64,000 nucleotides of DNA from Synechococcus sp. MW101C3. GTDB lineage: Bacteria; Cyanobacteriota; Cyanobacteriia; PCC-6307; Cyanobiaceae. The stretch covers positions 1 through 64,000 of the forward strand of contig NZ_NQKX01000009.1 of the NCBI RefSeq assembly GCF_002252635.1. Reading direction: 5' to 3'. This document shows positions 22,955 to 33,559 of this stretch, one piece after another (within the stretch, counting starts at the first letter, position 1; each line of letters starts with the position of its first letter). The position numbers and the translations under genes were made by a program. Under the pieces are notes generated by a model that was not told the origin of the DNA, did no database searches, and saw nothing but the letters and a program-made list of their open reading frames with translations.

Positions 22955-25900
22955 GTGCCCTCAGCCAACCCACTCAGCTGGGCCATTGGGGTTGCAGGCG
23001 TGCTCGTGGCCTGGTCGGGTGCTCCCAGTGTGGAGGCCCGCAACCTTCCCCCATCCCCCCAGCCCCTGGAAGCCGCCGGCGTCACGCCGGGCACCGAGTC
23101 TGCTGGGGATGAGGGCGCACTCAGCCCCTTGGCACTCGGCGACGCCAGCGCTGCGGCCGCGGCCACCCCATCGAGCAATCCCGGCAATCCCGCCTCCCTG
23201 CCCGCCCCGCCGGTGCCACCCCCGGCCGCTGGCACCGGCAACGCCAACGCCACAACCCCAGAGAACGGCCGCCCGGATTCCTTTCCCAGCCAGGGCCAGG
23301 ACCCCAGCCCGGTGCCGCTGCCCGGTGGTGGCCCAGCGGCTGATCTGGCTCCCGCGCCGGCGGCCGCGGCGGCCTCCCCGCCGCCCCTGCTGCTCGACAT
23401 CACCGCCGATCAGCAGGGCTTCGATCTGGTGATCAACCGCTATGTGGCCACCGGCAATGTGTCGGCCCAGATGGCGGGTGGCCGCCTGATGGCCGACCGG
23501 CTCGAATACGACACCGTGAGCCGGACCGTCTACGCCACTGGCAGCGTGCGGTTCCAGCGCGGCAACCAGTTCCTGCAGGCCAGCAAGCTGCGTTTCAACC
23601 TGATCGAAGGTCGTGGCGAGATGGAGGACGTCTACGGCGTGCTCGACCTCACCACTGCCGCTGTGGATCTCAATCCGGAGGTGCCCCCGGCCGAGCCCCT
23701 TGGCCCACCACCATCGCTGGCTTGCCCCACCGAGCTGCCGCCGGTCCCGGACTGGCACCCCTATCCCTGGGCTGCTACGGCATGGGCCGGTCAGACCACC
23801 AACGCCGGCTTCGGCGAAACCTTTGTGTTCCAGGGGTCCCTGCGCAACGACTACCTGCTGGGCGCAGGCCTGCAGCGGCGCCTGCTCCAGGCCGGACCCT
23901 TCGCCCTCGAACTCGACCTCAACCTGCTGGGGCACAAGGCCGCCGCTGAGAACAGCGCCGGCATCGCCGCCCAGAGCTTCGGGGAAATCACCGCCGGCAT
24001 CGGGCTGCGGGCCTGGCTGCAGCCCTGGCTCAGCCTGGGCATCGTGCAGGGGGTGAGCCTCAACACCAGCTTGAGCAACTTCGAATGCAGCACCCGCGAG
24101 GATTGCGCGCAGTTTCTCAACTATCTCGCCTTCGAGGTGGAGGGGGCGTTCTCGCCGCAGTGGTCGGTGGTGGGCCGGATTCATCACCGCTCGGGCGCCT
24201 TCGGGGTCTACAGCGGTGTACGGGAAGGAAGCAACGCCTACCTGGTCGGGCTCCGGCACCGCTTCGGCAACCCGCCGGCCCGCACGGCGAACCCGCAGGC
24301 TGAGCTGCTGCCGCCCAAGGGCTGCCCCAACCGCGGCGCCGAGCCGCCCGAGCGGCCCCGCTCGCTGGCCGAAGCGCTGGAGCAGGTCGCGATGGGCGGC
24401 ACCACCCCCGCCGAGCCCCAGCCCCCCGCCCGGCCCCCGGTCGGCACCGGTGCCGGTGCAGCGAACGGCACTGGCACTGGCACCAACGCGGGTACCACCA
24501 GCGCCGACCCGACGACTGAGCGGCCCAGCTTCCGCGCCCTGCGCGCCCAGGAGGCGGAACGCCGCAAGGCGATCGCCGCCCTCACCGATCAACGCATCAG
24601 CGATGTGCAGGTGCGCGCCGGCCTGGCCTCCGAGCGCCGCTTCGGCATTCCAGGTGGCGGCAACGCCAATACCGATGACGGGGATAACACCAACAACGAC
24701 TTCGGGCCCGCCAGGCCGCCCCAGGTGCGGCAGCTGGAGAGCAACCGCAACCCGAAACTGGTGGACGGCACCCTCACCCGGCTGCGCTTTCAAGCCGCCC
24801 GCGCCGTGCTCACCGCCGAAGGCTGGCGGGCCGATCGGGCCAGCTTCACCAACGATCCATTCACGCCCGCCCAGTCGTGGATGGATGCCGACGACGTGCT
24901 GGCCGTGCAGGACAAGAACGGCGACACGGTGATCACCTCCCGTCGCAACCGGCTGATCCTGGAAGATCGCCTGCCGATCAATGTCACCAGCCGCACCCGC
25001 ATCCGCAAGGAGCAGGAGGTGCAGAACCGCTGGGTGCTGGGCGTCGACAACGAAGACCGCGACGGCTTCTACGTGGGCCGCCGCCTCAAGCCGATCGGCA
25101 TCGGCCAGCGCGGCACCCTGCAACTCGAGCCCCAGTTCCTGCTGCAGCGGGCCTACGAGGGCACCACCAGCAGCTATCCACTGCCCGGACAATCCGCCGG
25201 AGCGGATCCTCAGTCGCAACCGAGCACCCTCGGCGATCTGTTCGGCCTTGAAGCGCGCCTGCAGGCACCGCTGTTCGGCTTCGACGCCGACCTCAACCTC
25301 GACATCTCCACCTTCGAACCCGCCAACTTCGCCAACGGCACCCGGAGCTGGGGCGAACTGGTGCGCCCGCTCAAGTTGCCGCTGCTGGGCACGGTGAAGT
25401 CGCGCATCTTCGGCGCCTATCGCTTCCGCATCTGGAACGGAACGCTCGGCGAGCAGGACGTCTATTCCGCCTACGGCACCTCGATCGAACAGCGTGGCGA
25501 GCTGCCGCCTGTTGGCAACTTCAGCAACAGCTACTTCTGGCGGCTGGGTATTGGCAACTATCAGAGCAACGAGTTCTTCGAGAACGGCGGCGAATCGCAG
25601 AACTTTGCCCAGCTGTGGCGCGGGAATGCCTTCGGCGCCATCAACAGCTCCCTCACCCTCTGGCGAGGCAAGCCGCTGCCCTCCACCCCGGAAGGGGCAC
25701 TGCGCTATTCGCCGGTGCCGATTGTGCCGGGGCTCACCTTCAACACCAACATCTCTGCCAGCCTGGCCTACTTCGGAGATGGCACCCGCCAGAACGTGTT
25801 CTCGCTCTCCGGCGGGCCCACGCTCACCCTGGGCCACTTCAGCAGGTCCTTCCTCGATTACACCCAGCTCACCATCACCGGTGGCATCAGCTTGCGTGAT

Positions 25901-26230
25901 GGCCTCAGCCCGTTTGCCTTCGATGCCGCCGTGGATCTGGGCACCGTGGGCATCGGCCTCACCCAGCAGCTGGTGGGCCCCCTGGTGCTCAATGGCGGCA
26001 TCGGCCTGAACGTGGATGCCAGCTCACCCAACTACGGCGAGATCACCGGTTCGTACGTGGAGCTGCGCTGGCAGCGCCGCTCCTACGCCTTCAGCGTCTA
26101 CTACAGCCCCTATGAAGGGATCGGTGGCGTGCGCGTGCGGCTGAACGATTTCGGCTTCAAGGGCACCGGCGTGCCCTTCGTGCCGTATGAGCAGCGCATG
26201 CGCGGACAGACCGGCGATGGCCTGTTCTGA
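22955..26230 (+). CDS. DUF3769 outer-membrane-type protein with OstA/LptA-like domain
   Basis: 1091 residues from the GTG at 22955, which gives a good signal peptide (WAIGVAGVLVAWSGAPSVEA); a TTG at 22943 is the alternative. Residues about 35-140 are a Pro/Ala-rich linker. Around 145-230 is an OstA-like stretch with short beta repeats (VATGNVSAQMAG, RLEYDTVSRTVYATGSV). Another low-complexity Gly/Thr/Pro segment lies near 480-530, then the long DUF3769 region, beta-rich and ending in an amphipathic strand pattern. By analogy with LptD it may take part in lipopolysaccharide transport or another envelope role. Confidence 0.85.
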   Translation: MPSANPLSWAIGVAGVLVAWSGAPSVEARNLPPSPQPLEAAGVTPGTESAGDEGALSPLALGDASAAAAATPSSNPGNPASLPAPPVPPPAAGTGNANATTPENGRPDSFPSQGQDPSPVPLPGGGPAADLAPAPAAAAASPPPLLLDITADQQGFDLVINRYVATGNVSAQMAGGRLMADRLEYDTVSRTVYATGSVRFQRGNQFLQASKLRFNLIEGRGEMEDVYGVLDLTTAAVDLNPEVPPAEPLGPPPSLACPTELPPVPDWHPYPWAATAWAGQTTNAGFGETFVFQGSLRNDYLLGAGLQRRLLQAGPFALELDLNLLGHKAAAENSAGIAAQSFGEITAGIGLRAWLQPWLSLGIVQGVSLNTSLSNFECSTREDCAQFLNYLAFEVEGAFSPQWSVVGRIHHRSGAFGVYSGVREGSNAYLVGLRHRFGNPPARTANPQAELLPPKGCPNRGAEPPERPRSLAEALEQVAMGGTTPAEPQPPARPPVGTGAGAANGTGTGTNAGTTSADPTTERPSFRALRAQEAERRKAIAALTDQRISDVQVRAGLASERRFGIPGGGNANTDDGDNTNNDFGPARPPQVRQLESNRNPKLVDGTLTRLRFQAARAVLTAEGWRADRASFTNDPFTPAQSWMDADDVLAVQDKNGDTVITSRRNRLILEDRLPINVTSRTRIRKEQEVQNRWVLGVDNEDRDGFYVGRRLKPIGIGQRGTLQLEPQFLLQRAYEGTTSSYPLPGQSAGADPQSQPSTLGDLFGLEARLQAPLFGFDADLNLDISTFEPANFANGTRSWGELVRPLKLPLLGTVKSRIFGAYRFRIWNGTLGEQDVYSAYGTSIEQRGELPPVGNFSNSYFWRLGIGNYQSNEFFENGGESQNFAQLWRGNAFGAINSSLTLWRGKPLPSTPEGALRYSPVPIVPGLTFNTNISASLAYFGDGTRQNVFSLSGGPTLTLGHFSRSFLDYTQLTITGGISLRDGLSPFAFDAAVDLGTVGIGLTQQLVGPLVLNGGIGLNVDASSPNYGEITGSYVELRWQRRSYAFSVYYSPYEGIGGVRVRLNDFGFKGTGVPFVPYEQRMRGQTGDGLF

Positions 26231-26233
26231 GCG

Positions 26234-26249
26234 AGCAGGCGCCCCTGCT
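26234..26249. terminator. Small hairpin between convergent DUF3769 and leuD genes
   Basis: AGCAGG (26234-26239) and CCTGCT (26244-26249) form a 6-bp stem with a 4-base loop in the 21-base gap between two convergent stops. There is no T-run on either side, so bidirectional termination is only a possibility. Confidence 0.3.
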
Positions 26250-26251
26250 GC

Positions 26252-26902
26252 TCAGAACCCGTTCAGGTAAGGCAGACGGGCAACAGTGGCCACCAGCGCG
26301 TCGTCGTTGGCAAGCAGCTGGCCGGTGGCGTCCCATTGACCGGTGGTGAGCATCTGCCGCGGCCCGGGCGCCAGCTCAAGGGCCCACACCTGATCGCCGC
26401 AACGCAGCTCGGCGGCCTGCACATCCAGCAGGAAGGAGGCGGAAGGGTGGGCGCTGGCATGGGCCTGGATGGCCAGCATCTGCTCGTGGCCGCTGGTGAG
26501 ACAAGGCAAACCGAGCGCCAGGCCATTGCCGTGGAAGATCTCAGCGAAGCTCTCGCCGATCACCGCCCGGATGCCCCAGCGCATCAGCGCCTGTGGCGCA
26601 TGCTCCCGGCTCGATCCACAGCCGAAGTTGCGGTTCACCAGCAGCAGCCGGGCACCGCTGTGCTCGGGGCGGTCGAAGGGATGGCTGCCGCCCAGCTCAC
26701 TGCGGTCGTCAGCGAACACCTGTTCCCCCAGGCCTTCGAAGGTGACGCACTTGAGGAAGCGGGCCGGGATGATCCGGTCGGTGTCGATGTCGTCGCCGGC
26801 GAGCACCATCGCACGGCCTTCGACTCTGGGGATCGGGCCGATCGGGAAGCTGCTGGCGCTCACCGCATCGGTGAGGGGGGGCAGGGAAGGGGAAGCGATC
26901 AC
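26252..26902 (-). CDS. leuD: 3-isopropylmalate dehydratase small subunit
   Basis: 216 residues, GTG start. Motifs: DDIDTDRIIPARFLK and VNRNFGCGSSREHAPQAL, the swivelling-domain loop that holds substrate. With LeuC it isomerises 2- to 3-isopropylmalate in leucine synthesis. It starts 4 bases after the leuC stop, so the pair is one operon. Confidence 0.96.
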   Translation of the reverse strand: MIASPSLPPLTDAVSASSFPIGPIPRVEGRAMVLAGDDIDTDRIIPARFLKCVTFEGLGEQVFADDRSELGGSHPFDRPEHSGARLLLVNRNFGCGSSREHAPQALMRWGIRAVIGESFAEIFHGNGLALGLPCLTSGHEQMLAIQAHASAHPSASFLLDVQAAELRCGDQVWALELAPGPRQMLTTGQWDATGQLLANDDALVATVARLPYLNGF

Positions 26903-26906
26903 GGCG

Positions 26907-28388
26907 TCAGGCGGTGAGAGAAGGCTGGCGGGAGGCGGTGGTGCTGGGGCCGGCTTCGGCGAGCAGTTCGCGCACGTCGGTGACGTGGCCGCGGACGGCG
27001 GCGGCGGCCACCATCGCCGGGCTCATCAGCAGGGTGCGGCCGCTGGCGGAACCCTGCCGGCCCTTGAAGTTGCGGTTGCTGGAACTGGCGCTGATCTGGC
27101 GCCCCTCCAGGCGGTCGGGGTTCATCGCCAGGCACATTGAGCAGCCGGGTTCGCGCCACTCGAACCCAGCCGCGCGGAACAGCTGGTCGAGGCCTTCAGC
27201 TTCGGCGGCGCGGGCCACCTGCTCGGAACCCGGCACCACGAACGCCCGGATGCCATCGGCCACGTGGCGGCCACGGGCCACCAGGGCGGCGGCACGCAGG
27301 TCGCTGAGCCGGCCGTTGGTGCAGCTGCCGATGAAGCAGACATCCACCGGCAGACCGGCGATCGCTGCGCCGGGGCTGAGGTTCATGTAGCGGTAGGCCT
27401 CCTCGGCGATGGGCCGCTCCTGTGGATCGAGCTGCTCAGGGGTGGGCACCGCTTCATCCACACCGATGCCCTGGGCCGGGGTGATGCCCCAGGTGACCGT
27501 GGGCGACAGCGTGGAGGCATCGAAGCGCACCTCGTCGTCATAGCTGGCGTCGGCATCGCTGGCCAGGCTCGACCACCAGGCCACCGCCCGCTCCCAGGCA
27601 GCGCCGGAGGGGGCCATCGGCCGCCCCTCCAGGTAGGCGAAGGTGGTGGCATCGGGATTGACGTAGCCGCAGCGGGCGCCGCCCTCGATCGCCATGTTGC
27701 AGAGGGTCATGCGCTCCTCCATCGACAGGGCCGCCACGGCGGGGCCGGCGAACTCATAGGCATGACCGACGCCTCCTTTGACCCCCAGCACCCGGATCAC
27801 GTGCAGGATCAGATCCTTGGCATAAACGCCGGAGGGCAGGGCGCCATCCACCCAGATGCGGCGCACCCGCAGCTTGTTCAACGCCAGGCTCTGGGTGGCG
27901 AGCACGTCGCGCACCTGGCTGGTGCCGATGCCGAAGGCGATCGCCCCGAAGGCGCCGTGGGTGGAGGTGTGGGAATCGCCGCAGGCCACGGTCATGCCGG
28001 GCTGGGTGAGGCCAAGCTCAGGGGCGATCACGTGCACGATTCCCTGCCGGCCGCTGCCGATCCCGTGCAGGGGAATGCCGTGGGCGGCGCAGTTGCGCTC
28101 CAGATTCACCAGCATCTCCTCGGCCAGGGGATCGGCGAAGGGGCGGGCCTGGGAGGTGGTGGGCACGATGTGGTCCACCGTGGCGACGGTGCGCTCCGGG
28201 TGGCGCACCCCCAGGCCGAGATCCCTCAGGGCGGCGAACGCCTGCGGGCTGGTGACCTCGTGGATCAGATGAAGGCCGATGAACAACTGGGTGGAGCCAC
28301 CCGGCAGTTCCGCCACGCGGTGGAGATCCCACACTTTGTCGTAGAGGGTGCCGGCGCTCACCGTTTGTCCCCAGGGGTCTGACGACAC
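26907..28388 (-). CDS. leuC: 3-isopropylmalate dehydratase large subunit
   Basis: 493 residues, GTG start. Aconitase-family [4Fe-4S] enzyme; cluster cysteines are in [13 protein letters not shown] and in [11 protein letters not shown], and the substrate region [15 protein letters not shown] is intact. It adds about 15-20 residues at each end relative to the usual ~470. cinA is upstream on the same strand with a 30-base gap. Confidence 0.96.
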   Translation of the reverse strand: MSSDPWGQTVSAGTLYDKVWDLHRVAELPGGSTQLFIGLHLIHEVTSPQAFAALRDLGLGVRHPERTVATVDHIVPTTSQARPFADPLAEEMLVNLERNCAAHGIPLHGIGSGRQGIVHVIAPELGLTQPGMTVACGDSHTSTHGAFGAIAFGIGTSQVRDVLATQSLALNKLRVRRIWVDGALPSGVYAKDLILHVIRVLGVKGGVGHAYEFAGPAVAALSMEERMTLCNMAIEGGARCGYVNPDATTFAYLEGRPMAPSGAAWERAVAWWSSLASDADASYDDEVRFDASTLSPTVTWGITPAQGIGVDEAVPTPEQLDPQERPIAEEAYRYMNLSPGAAIAGLPVDVCFIGSCTNGRLSDLRAAALVARGRHVADGIRAFVVPGSEQVARAAEAEGLDQLFRAAGFEWREPGCSMCLAMNPDRLEGRQISASSSNRNFKGRQGSASGRTLLMSPAMVAAAAVRGHVTDVRELLAEAGPSTTASRQPSLTA

Positions 28389-28418
28389 CCTAAAACCGAG
28401 CCGTGCGGGCGGTCGGAA

Positions 28419-29747
28419 TCAGGCGGGCGCGATGAGCTGCAGCCGCAGGCGGTTGAGCGCCTCCCCGGCGGTGACGGCCTGGATCCAGGCGCGGCCCCGG
28501 GAGCTGCCGAAACGCACCGCCTCACTGCGGCTGCCCTGCGGGCCCGCCAGGCCGATGTGCACCAGGCCCACCGGCTTCTCGTCGCTGCCACCGCCCGGGC
28601 CGGCGATGCCAGTCACCGACACCGCCCAGGTGGCGCCGGTGCTGCGGCGCACCCCTTCCGCCATGGCCAGGGCCACCGGATCGCTCACCGCGCCATGGCG
28701 CTCAAGGGCGGCGGCGGTCACCCCGAGCAGGTGCTCCTTGATCGTGTTGGCATAAGCGATCACCCCACCGAGGAACACATCGGAGGCGCCGGGCACGGCC
28801 GCCAGAGCAGCGCCGATGCCGCCGCCGGTGCAGCTCTCCGCCACCGCCAGGGTTTCCCCACGGGCCCGCAGCAGCGCCAGCACCACCGAGGCCAGCGATT
28901 CCTCGTCGGCGCCGAAGCAGAGGGTGCCGGTGCGGGCGCGCAGCTCCGCCTCCAGCGGCGCGAGCAACGCCGCCGCCTCGGCGGTGCTCGCGGCCCGGGC
29001 CGTGAGGCGCAGCTTCACCTCACCGGTGCCGGCATAGGGGGCCACAGTCGGGTTCTCGAGGGCCAGCAGATCGGCCACCTGCTCGGCCAGTGTGGATTCG
29101 CCGATGCCCCAGAAACGCAGCAGCCGGCTCTGGAAACAGGCCCCCGCCAACCCCTGCTCCCGCAGCCAGGGCACGGCGCTCTGCTGCCACATCGGCCTCA
29201 GTTCGCTCGGCACCCCCGGGAAGGTGAGCACGGTGAAACCCGGCTGGATGTGGCCGTCTGGCAGGGAGGTGGCCGGCGGACTCCAGAGCATCCCCGGCGC
29301 GGTACCGGTGGGGTTCGGCACCACGCGGGCGCCCTCGGGCAGCAGCGCCTGGCGGCGGTTGCTGGCGGCCAGCGGCCGACCCCGGCCGGCCAGCTTGGCC
29401 TGGATGTCTTCCCACACCTGCGGCACCTCCACCAGCGGCGTGCCGAAAGCGGCGGCGATCGCCTCCGTGGTGAGGTCGTCGGGGGTGGGGCCGAGGCCAC
29501 CGGTGCAGATCAGCAGACGGCTGCGGGCCGCGGCCTCCCTCACCACCTCGATCAGCCGCTCGCGGTTGTCCCCCACCACGGTCTGGCGGAAATGCGGAAG
29601 GCCGAGGGCAGCGAACTCTTCGGCCAGCCAGCGGGCATTGCTGTTGAGGATGTTGCCGAGCAGCAGCTCGGTGCCGATGCAGAGCACCTCGGCCGCGGCC
29701 CTGTCACCGTCGCCCATCTGCGCACCGCCCACTGGCTGAGAGCTCAT
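28419..29747 (-). CDS. cinA: CinA family protein (MoaB-like plus NMN amidohydrolase-like)
   Basis: 442 residues. N-terminal molybdopterin-binding-like domain: [22 protein letters not shown] and [19 protein letters not shown]-terminal CinA/PncC domain from about 290: [15 protein letters not shown] with the Ser/Thr pocket, then [17 protein letters not shown] and [17 protein letters not shown]. The family is linked to pyridine-nucleotide salvage and, historically, competence. The start choice is uncertain by about 10 residues (a second ATG lies at codon 11). Confidence 0.93.
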   Translation of the reverse strand: MSSQPVGGAQMGDGDRAAAEVLCIGTELLLGNILNSNARWLAEEFAALGLPHFRQTVVGDNRERLIEVVREAAARSRLLICTGGLGPTPDDLTTEAIAAAFGTPLVEVPQVWEDIQAKLAGRGRPLAASNRRQALLPEGARVVPNPTGTAPGMLWSPPATSLPDGHIQPGFTVLTFPGVPSELRPMWQQSAVPWLREQGLAGACFQSRLLRFWGIGESTLAEQVADLLALENPTVAPYAGTGEVKLRLTARAASTAEAAALLAPLEAELRARTGTLCFGADEESLASVVLALLRARGETLAVAESCTGGGIGAALAAVPGASDVFLGGVIAYANTIKEHLLGVTAAALERHGAVSDPVALAMAEGVRRSTGATWAVSVTGIAGPGGGSDEKPVGLVHIGLAGPQGSRSEAVRFGSSRGRAWIQAVTAGEALNRLRLQLIAPA

Positions 29748-29792
29748 CGGTTCAGCATCATCCCGGCCAACCCAGGCTGGCGGCGCCGGCGC

Positions 29793-30914
29793 TCAGCTGG
29801 GTCGGTTGCCGCCGCCGTCGCAGGGGGGAGCGGGCAGCTGGGCCGCGAGGTGGCTGCGCGACCCCATCACGGCGCCGATCAGGATGGCGGTGGCGATCGC
29901 CAGCCAGAGGAAGCGCATCTCCACGTTGGCGGCTACCAGCGCCAGGGTGGCCAGCCATTGGGTGAAGGCATAGATCAGCAGCACCGTGCGGCGATGGCTG
30001 AAGCCGGCCCGCAGCAAGCGGTGGTGCAGGTGGCGCCGGTCGGGATAGAAGGGGGAATGGCCCTCGCTGAGCCGGCCCATGATCACCGCCGACATGTCCG
30101 CCAGGGGCAGCGACAGGATCAGCAGCGGAAACAGCAGGCTCACGGTGGTGAGCCCCTTGGCCGGCCCCACGATGCTGATCGCCGCCAGAGCGAAGCCGAG
30201 GAAGTAGGAGCCGCCATCGCCCATGAAGATGCGGGCGGGGTTGAAGTTGTGGCGCAGAAAACCGAAGCAGGCCCCCGCCAGCGCGGCGGCCAGCAGCCCG
30301 GCGGCGCTCTGCTGCAGGCTGAAACTCACCGACAACAGACCGATCGCGGCAATGCCGCCCACGCCCGCGGCCAGCCCGTCGAGGCCGTCGATCCAGTTGA
30401 TCGCATTGGTGATGCCCACCAGCCAGATCAGCGTGGCCAGCAGGCTCAGCGCATCGGGAAGCACGAGGCTCGCCGGCGGCTGGCCGAACAGGCCGAACGG
30501 CAGATCGATCGCGCCGATGCGCACGCCCTGGCTCCAGACCACCATGGCCACGGCCACCTGACCCGCAAGCCGGGGCAGGGGCGGCAGGGCGAACAGGTCG
30601 TCCGCCAGGCCGATCACGAAGAAACAGAGCGAGCCCGCCAGCGTCGTCCAGATCAGCTGGTCTTTCGCGGGCGAGAGGGTGCCGAAGCCCCCCAGCGCCC
30701 AGATGCAGGTGAGCGCCAGCGAGAACCCGAGCACCATGCCCACCCCGCCCAGCCGCACCATCGGGATGCTGTGCTGCTTGCGTGAATCGGGCGGGTCGAA
30801 CAGACCTAACCGCAACCCGAGCCGCCGCACCAGCGGCACCACCAACGCCGTAAGCAGGGACGCGACACCGAAGGTGACGAAGGCCGCGATGACCGGGTTG
30901 CGGAGAAGACTCAC
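29793..30914 (-). CDS. MraY/WecA-family polyprenyl-phosphate sugar-1-phosphate transferase
   Basis: 373 residues, GTG start, ten or so membrane helices. Conserved cytoplasmic loops: HSIPMVRLGGVGM, VIGLADDLFALPPLPRL (Mg-binding Asp-Asp), TNAINWIDGLDGLAAG, FMGDGGSYFLGF, and PDRRHLHHRLLRAGFSHRR, whose HHRL motif points to WecA/TagO type rather than MraY. It should attach GlcNAc-1-P or a similar sugar to undecaprenyl phosphate to start polysaccharide or O-antigen synthesis. A WecG/TagA enzyme that could act next in such a pathway is encoded at 46.9 kb. Confidence 0.9.
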   Translation of the reverse strand: MSLLRNPVIAAFVTFGVASLLTALVVPLVRRLGLRLGLFDPPDSRKQHSIPMVRLGGVGMVLGFSLALTCIWALGGFGTLSPAKDQLIWTTLAGSLCFFVIGLADDLFALPPLPRLAGQVAVAMVVWSQGVRIGAIDLPFGLFGQPPASLVLPDALSLLATLIWLVGITNAINWIDGLDGLAAGVGGIAAIGLLSVSFSLQQSAAGLLAAALAGACFGFLRHNFNPARIFMGDGGSYFLGFALAAISIVGPAKGLTTVSLLFPLLILSLPLADMSAVIMGRLSEGHSPFYPDRRHLHHRLLRAGFSHRRTVLLIYAFTQWLATLALVAANVEMRFLWLAIATAILIGAVMGSRSHLAAQLPAPPCDGGGNRPS

Positions 30915-31061
30915 GACTGCGAAAGGCTTCTCAGCTGAAGGCTCAGGGCGTGGCTGGGGGGATGGAACGCCGACAGCGCACAGGCCAAGGCGGGATGGTT
31001 CATCACAGGGTGAGCCATGGGCCTGGTTGTCCTGGCGAGCAGCTTAGGGAGGAGGGGCAGC

Positions 31062-32351
31062 TCAGACCGGCTGGGCCACGCGGACCGGGCCGTACAGGGG
31101 GAAACGCGAGCACAGCGCCCGGACCCGCTCGCGGCAGCGCAGTTCCACCACGGCGTCCTCGGGATGGAGCAGGCGATCCGCGATCACATCGGCCACTTCC
31201 ACGAACGCCTCGGCATCGAAGCCACGGGTGGTGAGCGCTGCGCTGCCAACGCGCAGGCCGCTGGTGACGAAAGGCGATTCGGGGTCGAACGGCACCGTGT
31301 TCTTGTTGGCGGTGATGTTCACATCGCTCACAAGCAGGTCGGCGACCTTGCCGGTGAGGCCCACCGAGCGCAGATCGAGCAGCACCAGGTGGTTGTCGGT
31401 GCCTCCCGACACCACCCGGATGCCGCGTTCCATCAACCGGGCCGCCATCGCCTTGGCATTGACCACCACCTGCTGGCTGTAGGCGCGGAAGGCCGGCTGG
31501 AGGGCTTCGCCGAAGGCCACGGCCTTGGCGGCCACCACATGCTCCAGGGGGCCGCCCTGGCTACCGGGGAACACGGCCTTGTCGAACTGCCGACCGAAGG
31601 CGGCATCACCGGTGAGGATCAGGCCACCGCGAGGGCCGCGCAGGGTCTTGTGGGTGGTGGTGGTGACCACATGGCAGTGGGGGACAGGGCTGGGGTGCAC
31701 ACCTGCGGCCACCAAACCGGCGATGTGGGCCATGTCGGCCAGCAGATAGGCGCCCACCTCATCGGCGATGGCGCGGAAAGCGGCGAAATCGATCGTGCGG
31801 GGGTAAGCGGAATAACCGCAGATGATGAGCTTGGGCCGGTGCTCGAGCGCCAGCTCGCGGATGTGGGCGAAATCGAGCTGTTCGGTGTCGGGGGAAACGC
31901 CGTAGTGCACGGCCTTGAACCACTTGCCCGACACGTTCACAGGAGAGCCGTGGGTGAGGTGGCCGCCGTGGGAGAGGTCCATGCCCAGGATCGTGTCGCC
32001 CGGCTGCAGCAGAGCCAGGAACACGGCGAAGTTGGCCTGGGCGCCGCTGTGGGGCTGCACGTTCGCCCAGTCGGCGCCGAACAGCTGGCGGGCGCGGGCG
32101 ATGGCCAGCTCCTCGATCGCATCAACGTGCTCGCAGCCGCCGTAGTAGCGCTTGTGGGGCAGGCCCTCGGCGTACTTGTTGGTCAGCACCGAGCCCTGGG
32201 CTTCCATCACGGCCCGGGACGTGAAGTTCTCGCTGGCGATCAGCTCGAGATGGTGCTGCTGACGCTCCTGCTCCTTGCCGATCAGGGCGGCGATGGCGGG
32301 ATCGCCGCTCGCCAGGGAATGGTTGAGGGCCTCGCCGCTGGAGTCCGTCAT
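31062..32351 (-). CDS. glyA: Serine hydroxymethyltransferase
   Basis: 429 residues from the ATG at 32351 ([10 protein letters not shown]); upstream in-frame sequence includes a terminator hairpin, so the longer frame is rejected. PLP enzyme that converts serine and tetrahydrofolate to glycine and methylene-THF, the cofactor ThyX uses. Motifs: [31 protein letters not shown], and [16 protein letters not shown] with the PLP lysine. Confidence 0.97.
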   Translation of the reverse strand: MTDSSGEALNHSLASGDPAIAALIGKEQERQQHHLELIASENFTSRAVMEAQGSVLTNKYAEGLPHKRYYGGCEHVDAIEELAIARARQLFGADWANVQPHSGAQANFAVFLALLQPGDTILGMDLSHGGHLTHGSPVNVSGKWFKAVHYGVSPDTEQLDFAHIRELALEHRPKLIICGYSAYPRTIDFAAFRAIADEVGAYLLADMAHIAGLVAAGVHPSPVPHCHVVTTTTHKTLRGPRGGLILTGDAAFGRQFDKAVFPGSQGGPLEHVVAAKAVAFGEALQPAFRAYSQQVVVNAKAMAARLMERGIRVVSGGTDNHLVLLDLRSVGLTGKVADLLVSDVNITANKNTVPFDPESPFVTSGLRVGSAALTTRGFDAEAFVEVADVIADRLLHPEDAVVELRCRERVRALCSRFPLYGPVRVAQPV

Positions 32352-32424
32352 CGATCGGTACGTCGCCTGATGGAACGGATCGTAGGAAATCGACCCACCC
32401 GCAGGGCTGCTGGCACGGAAGCGC

Positions 32425-32448
32425 AAAAAAAACCGCCCGGGTGGGCGG
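32425..32448 (-). terminator. Rho-independent terminator of tRNA-Arg
   Basis: On the minus strand CCGCCC-ACCC-GGGCGG (stem arms at 32448-32443 and 32438-32433) is followed directly by eight T (32432-32425). It lies between the tRNA-Arg gene and glyA, both minus strand, so it should end the tRNA transcript before glyA. Confidence 0.88.
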
Positions 32449-32480
32449 TGAGAGGAAACGAAAACGGGAAACGTTGAAAG

Positions 32481-32554
32481 CGCGCCTGGAGAGATTCGAA
32501 CTCCCGACCCTCTGATCCGTAGTCAGATGCTCTAATCCGCTGAGCTACAAGCGC
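32481..32554 (-). tRNA. tRNA-Arg (anticodon ACG)
   Basis: 74 nt on the minus strand, no encoded CCA. The acceptor stem GCGCTTG pairs with CAGGCGC (one G-T pair). The D arm GCTC...GAGC, anticodon stem TCTGA/TCAGA around loop CTACGGA (anticodon ACG, read as ICG), and T arm with GTTCGAATC are all intact. Reads CGN Arg codons after A-to-I editing. Confidence 0.96.
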
Positions 32555-32658
32555 TTGCCCACACATTCTCACCGCACGGAGGGCCCTTCCGTCAACAGGC
32601 CCAGGCCCTGGGGCCACAATCGAGGCAGCTTCCTGCGGCGGCTCACCGCGCAACAACC

Positions 32659-32910
32659 ATGCCGATCCGCTGGTACGGCCCCGCCGATCCCACCGACCCC
32701 ACCTACCGCCACTTCGAGCGGATCGTGAACCTCACCCTGCACGGCATGGCCTTCGCCGCCATCAACAGCGGGCTCTGGGTGGTGCAGGGTCTGCGCCACC
32801 CCTGGAACCATCTGGGCTGGCTGAGCCTGGGCTGGGGGGGGCTGTGGCTGGTGCATCTGTGCGTGGTGCTGAGCCGGCGACCGCCCGCTTCCGATGGGGC
32901 TACACCATGA
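32659..32910 (+). CDS. Small conserved protein with one or two hydrophobic helices
   Basis: 83 residues, ATG start. Begins MPIRWYGPADPTDPTYRHFERI and has hydrophobic stretches at about 27-45 and 52-70 (WLSLGWGGLWLVHLCVVL), so it is probably membrane-associated. I do not recognise a family. It ends 25 bases before the DUF3181 start, same strand, so these two are likely co-transcribed. Confidence 0.7.
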   Translation: MPIRWYGPADPTDPTYRHFERIVNLTLHGMAFAAINSGLWVVQGLRHPWNHLGWLSLGWGGLWLVHLCVVLSRRPPASDGATP

Positions 32911-32935
32911 GCAGTTCCCCTTGCCCCCTGCGGCC

Positions 32936-33226
32936 ATGACGCTCTCGGCCACCGAGATCGAAGACCTCCGCCAGGCCCTCGCCGAGCGGCTCTACCTGCA
33001 GATCGCCGGCTGGCATCTCTATCTGGGCGATGCGGGCCTCGATGGCCCGTTGGCGATCGAATGTGCCGCCCGGCTGGACCAGGGGGCCGGGGTGTGCGCC
33101 CGCCAGGCGCTGGAGGCGGTGCAGGTGCCGATCGGTGGCGGCTCCAGCCGCCTGCCGCTGGCGCGGCTGATCCCCCCTGGGCAACTGCGCGACCTCGAAG
33201 ATGTGCTCGACGGCTTCAGCCACTGA
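32936..33226 (+). CDS. DUF3181 family protein
   Basis: 96 residues from the ATG at 32936 (MTLSATEIEDLRQALAERLY); an earlier ATG at 32894 overlaps the preceding gene and is less likely. Conserved text LYLQIAGWHLYLGDAGL, LAIECAARLDQG and VQVPIGGGSSRLPLARL fits DUF3181, a small soluble cyanobacterial family of unknown function. Confidence 0.82.
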   Translation: MTLSATEIEDLRQALAERLYLQIAGWHLYLGDAGLDGPLAIECAARLDQGAGVCARQALEAVQVPIGGGSSRLPLARLIPPGQLRDLEDVLDGFSH

Positions 33227-33292
33227 AGTTCGGCGACAAGCCGGGCGCAAAGGCAAGGCTGCGCATAAGGTTGCTGCCACCGCAGGCGCCGG

Positions 33293-33559
33293 ATGCTGGT
33301 CATCGAGGTCACCAACGCCCGCGAGGTGGTCCGTCAGCGCATCGGCCGTCTGGGTGGGCGGCTGATCGGCAAGGTGGTCGACGCTGAAGCCCAGGTGGAG
33401 AAGGCCTTGATCCAGGAGCTGGAAACCGCCTTCCGCGAGTTCGGCATCGAAGCCCGCATCTTCTCGATCGACGGGCCCACGATGGTGGGCCGCAGCCACA
33501 TCGAGGTGCCCGTTCAGGTGCGGGAGGAACGGCAGGTGCGGCTCAAGAGCGGCGCCTGA
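33293..33559 (+). CDS. Small conserved protein of unknown function
   Basis: 88 residues. LVIEVTNAREVVRQRIGRLGGRLIGKVVDAEAQVEKALIQEL then FGIEARIFSIDGPTMVGRSHIEVPVQVREERQVRL: an alpha/beta protein with no cysteine cluster, membrane span or motif that I can assign. It follows the DUF3181 gene by 66 bases. Its last 17 bases overlap the 3' end of convergent murJ. Confidence 0.72.
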   Translation: MLVIEVTNAREVVRQRIGRLGGRLIGKVVDAEAQVEKALIQELETAFREFGIEARIFSIDGPTMVGRSHIEVPVQVREERQVRLKSGA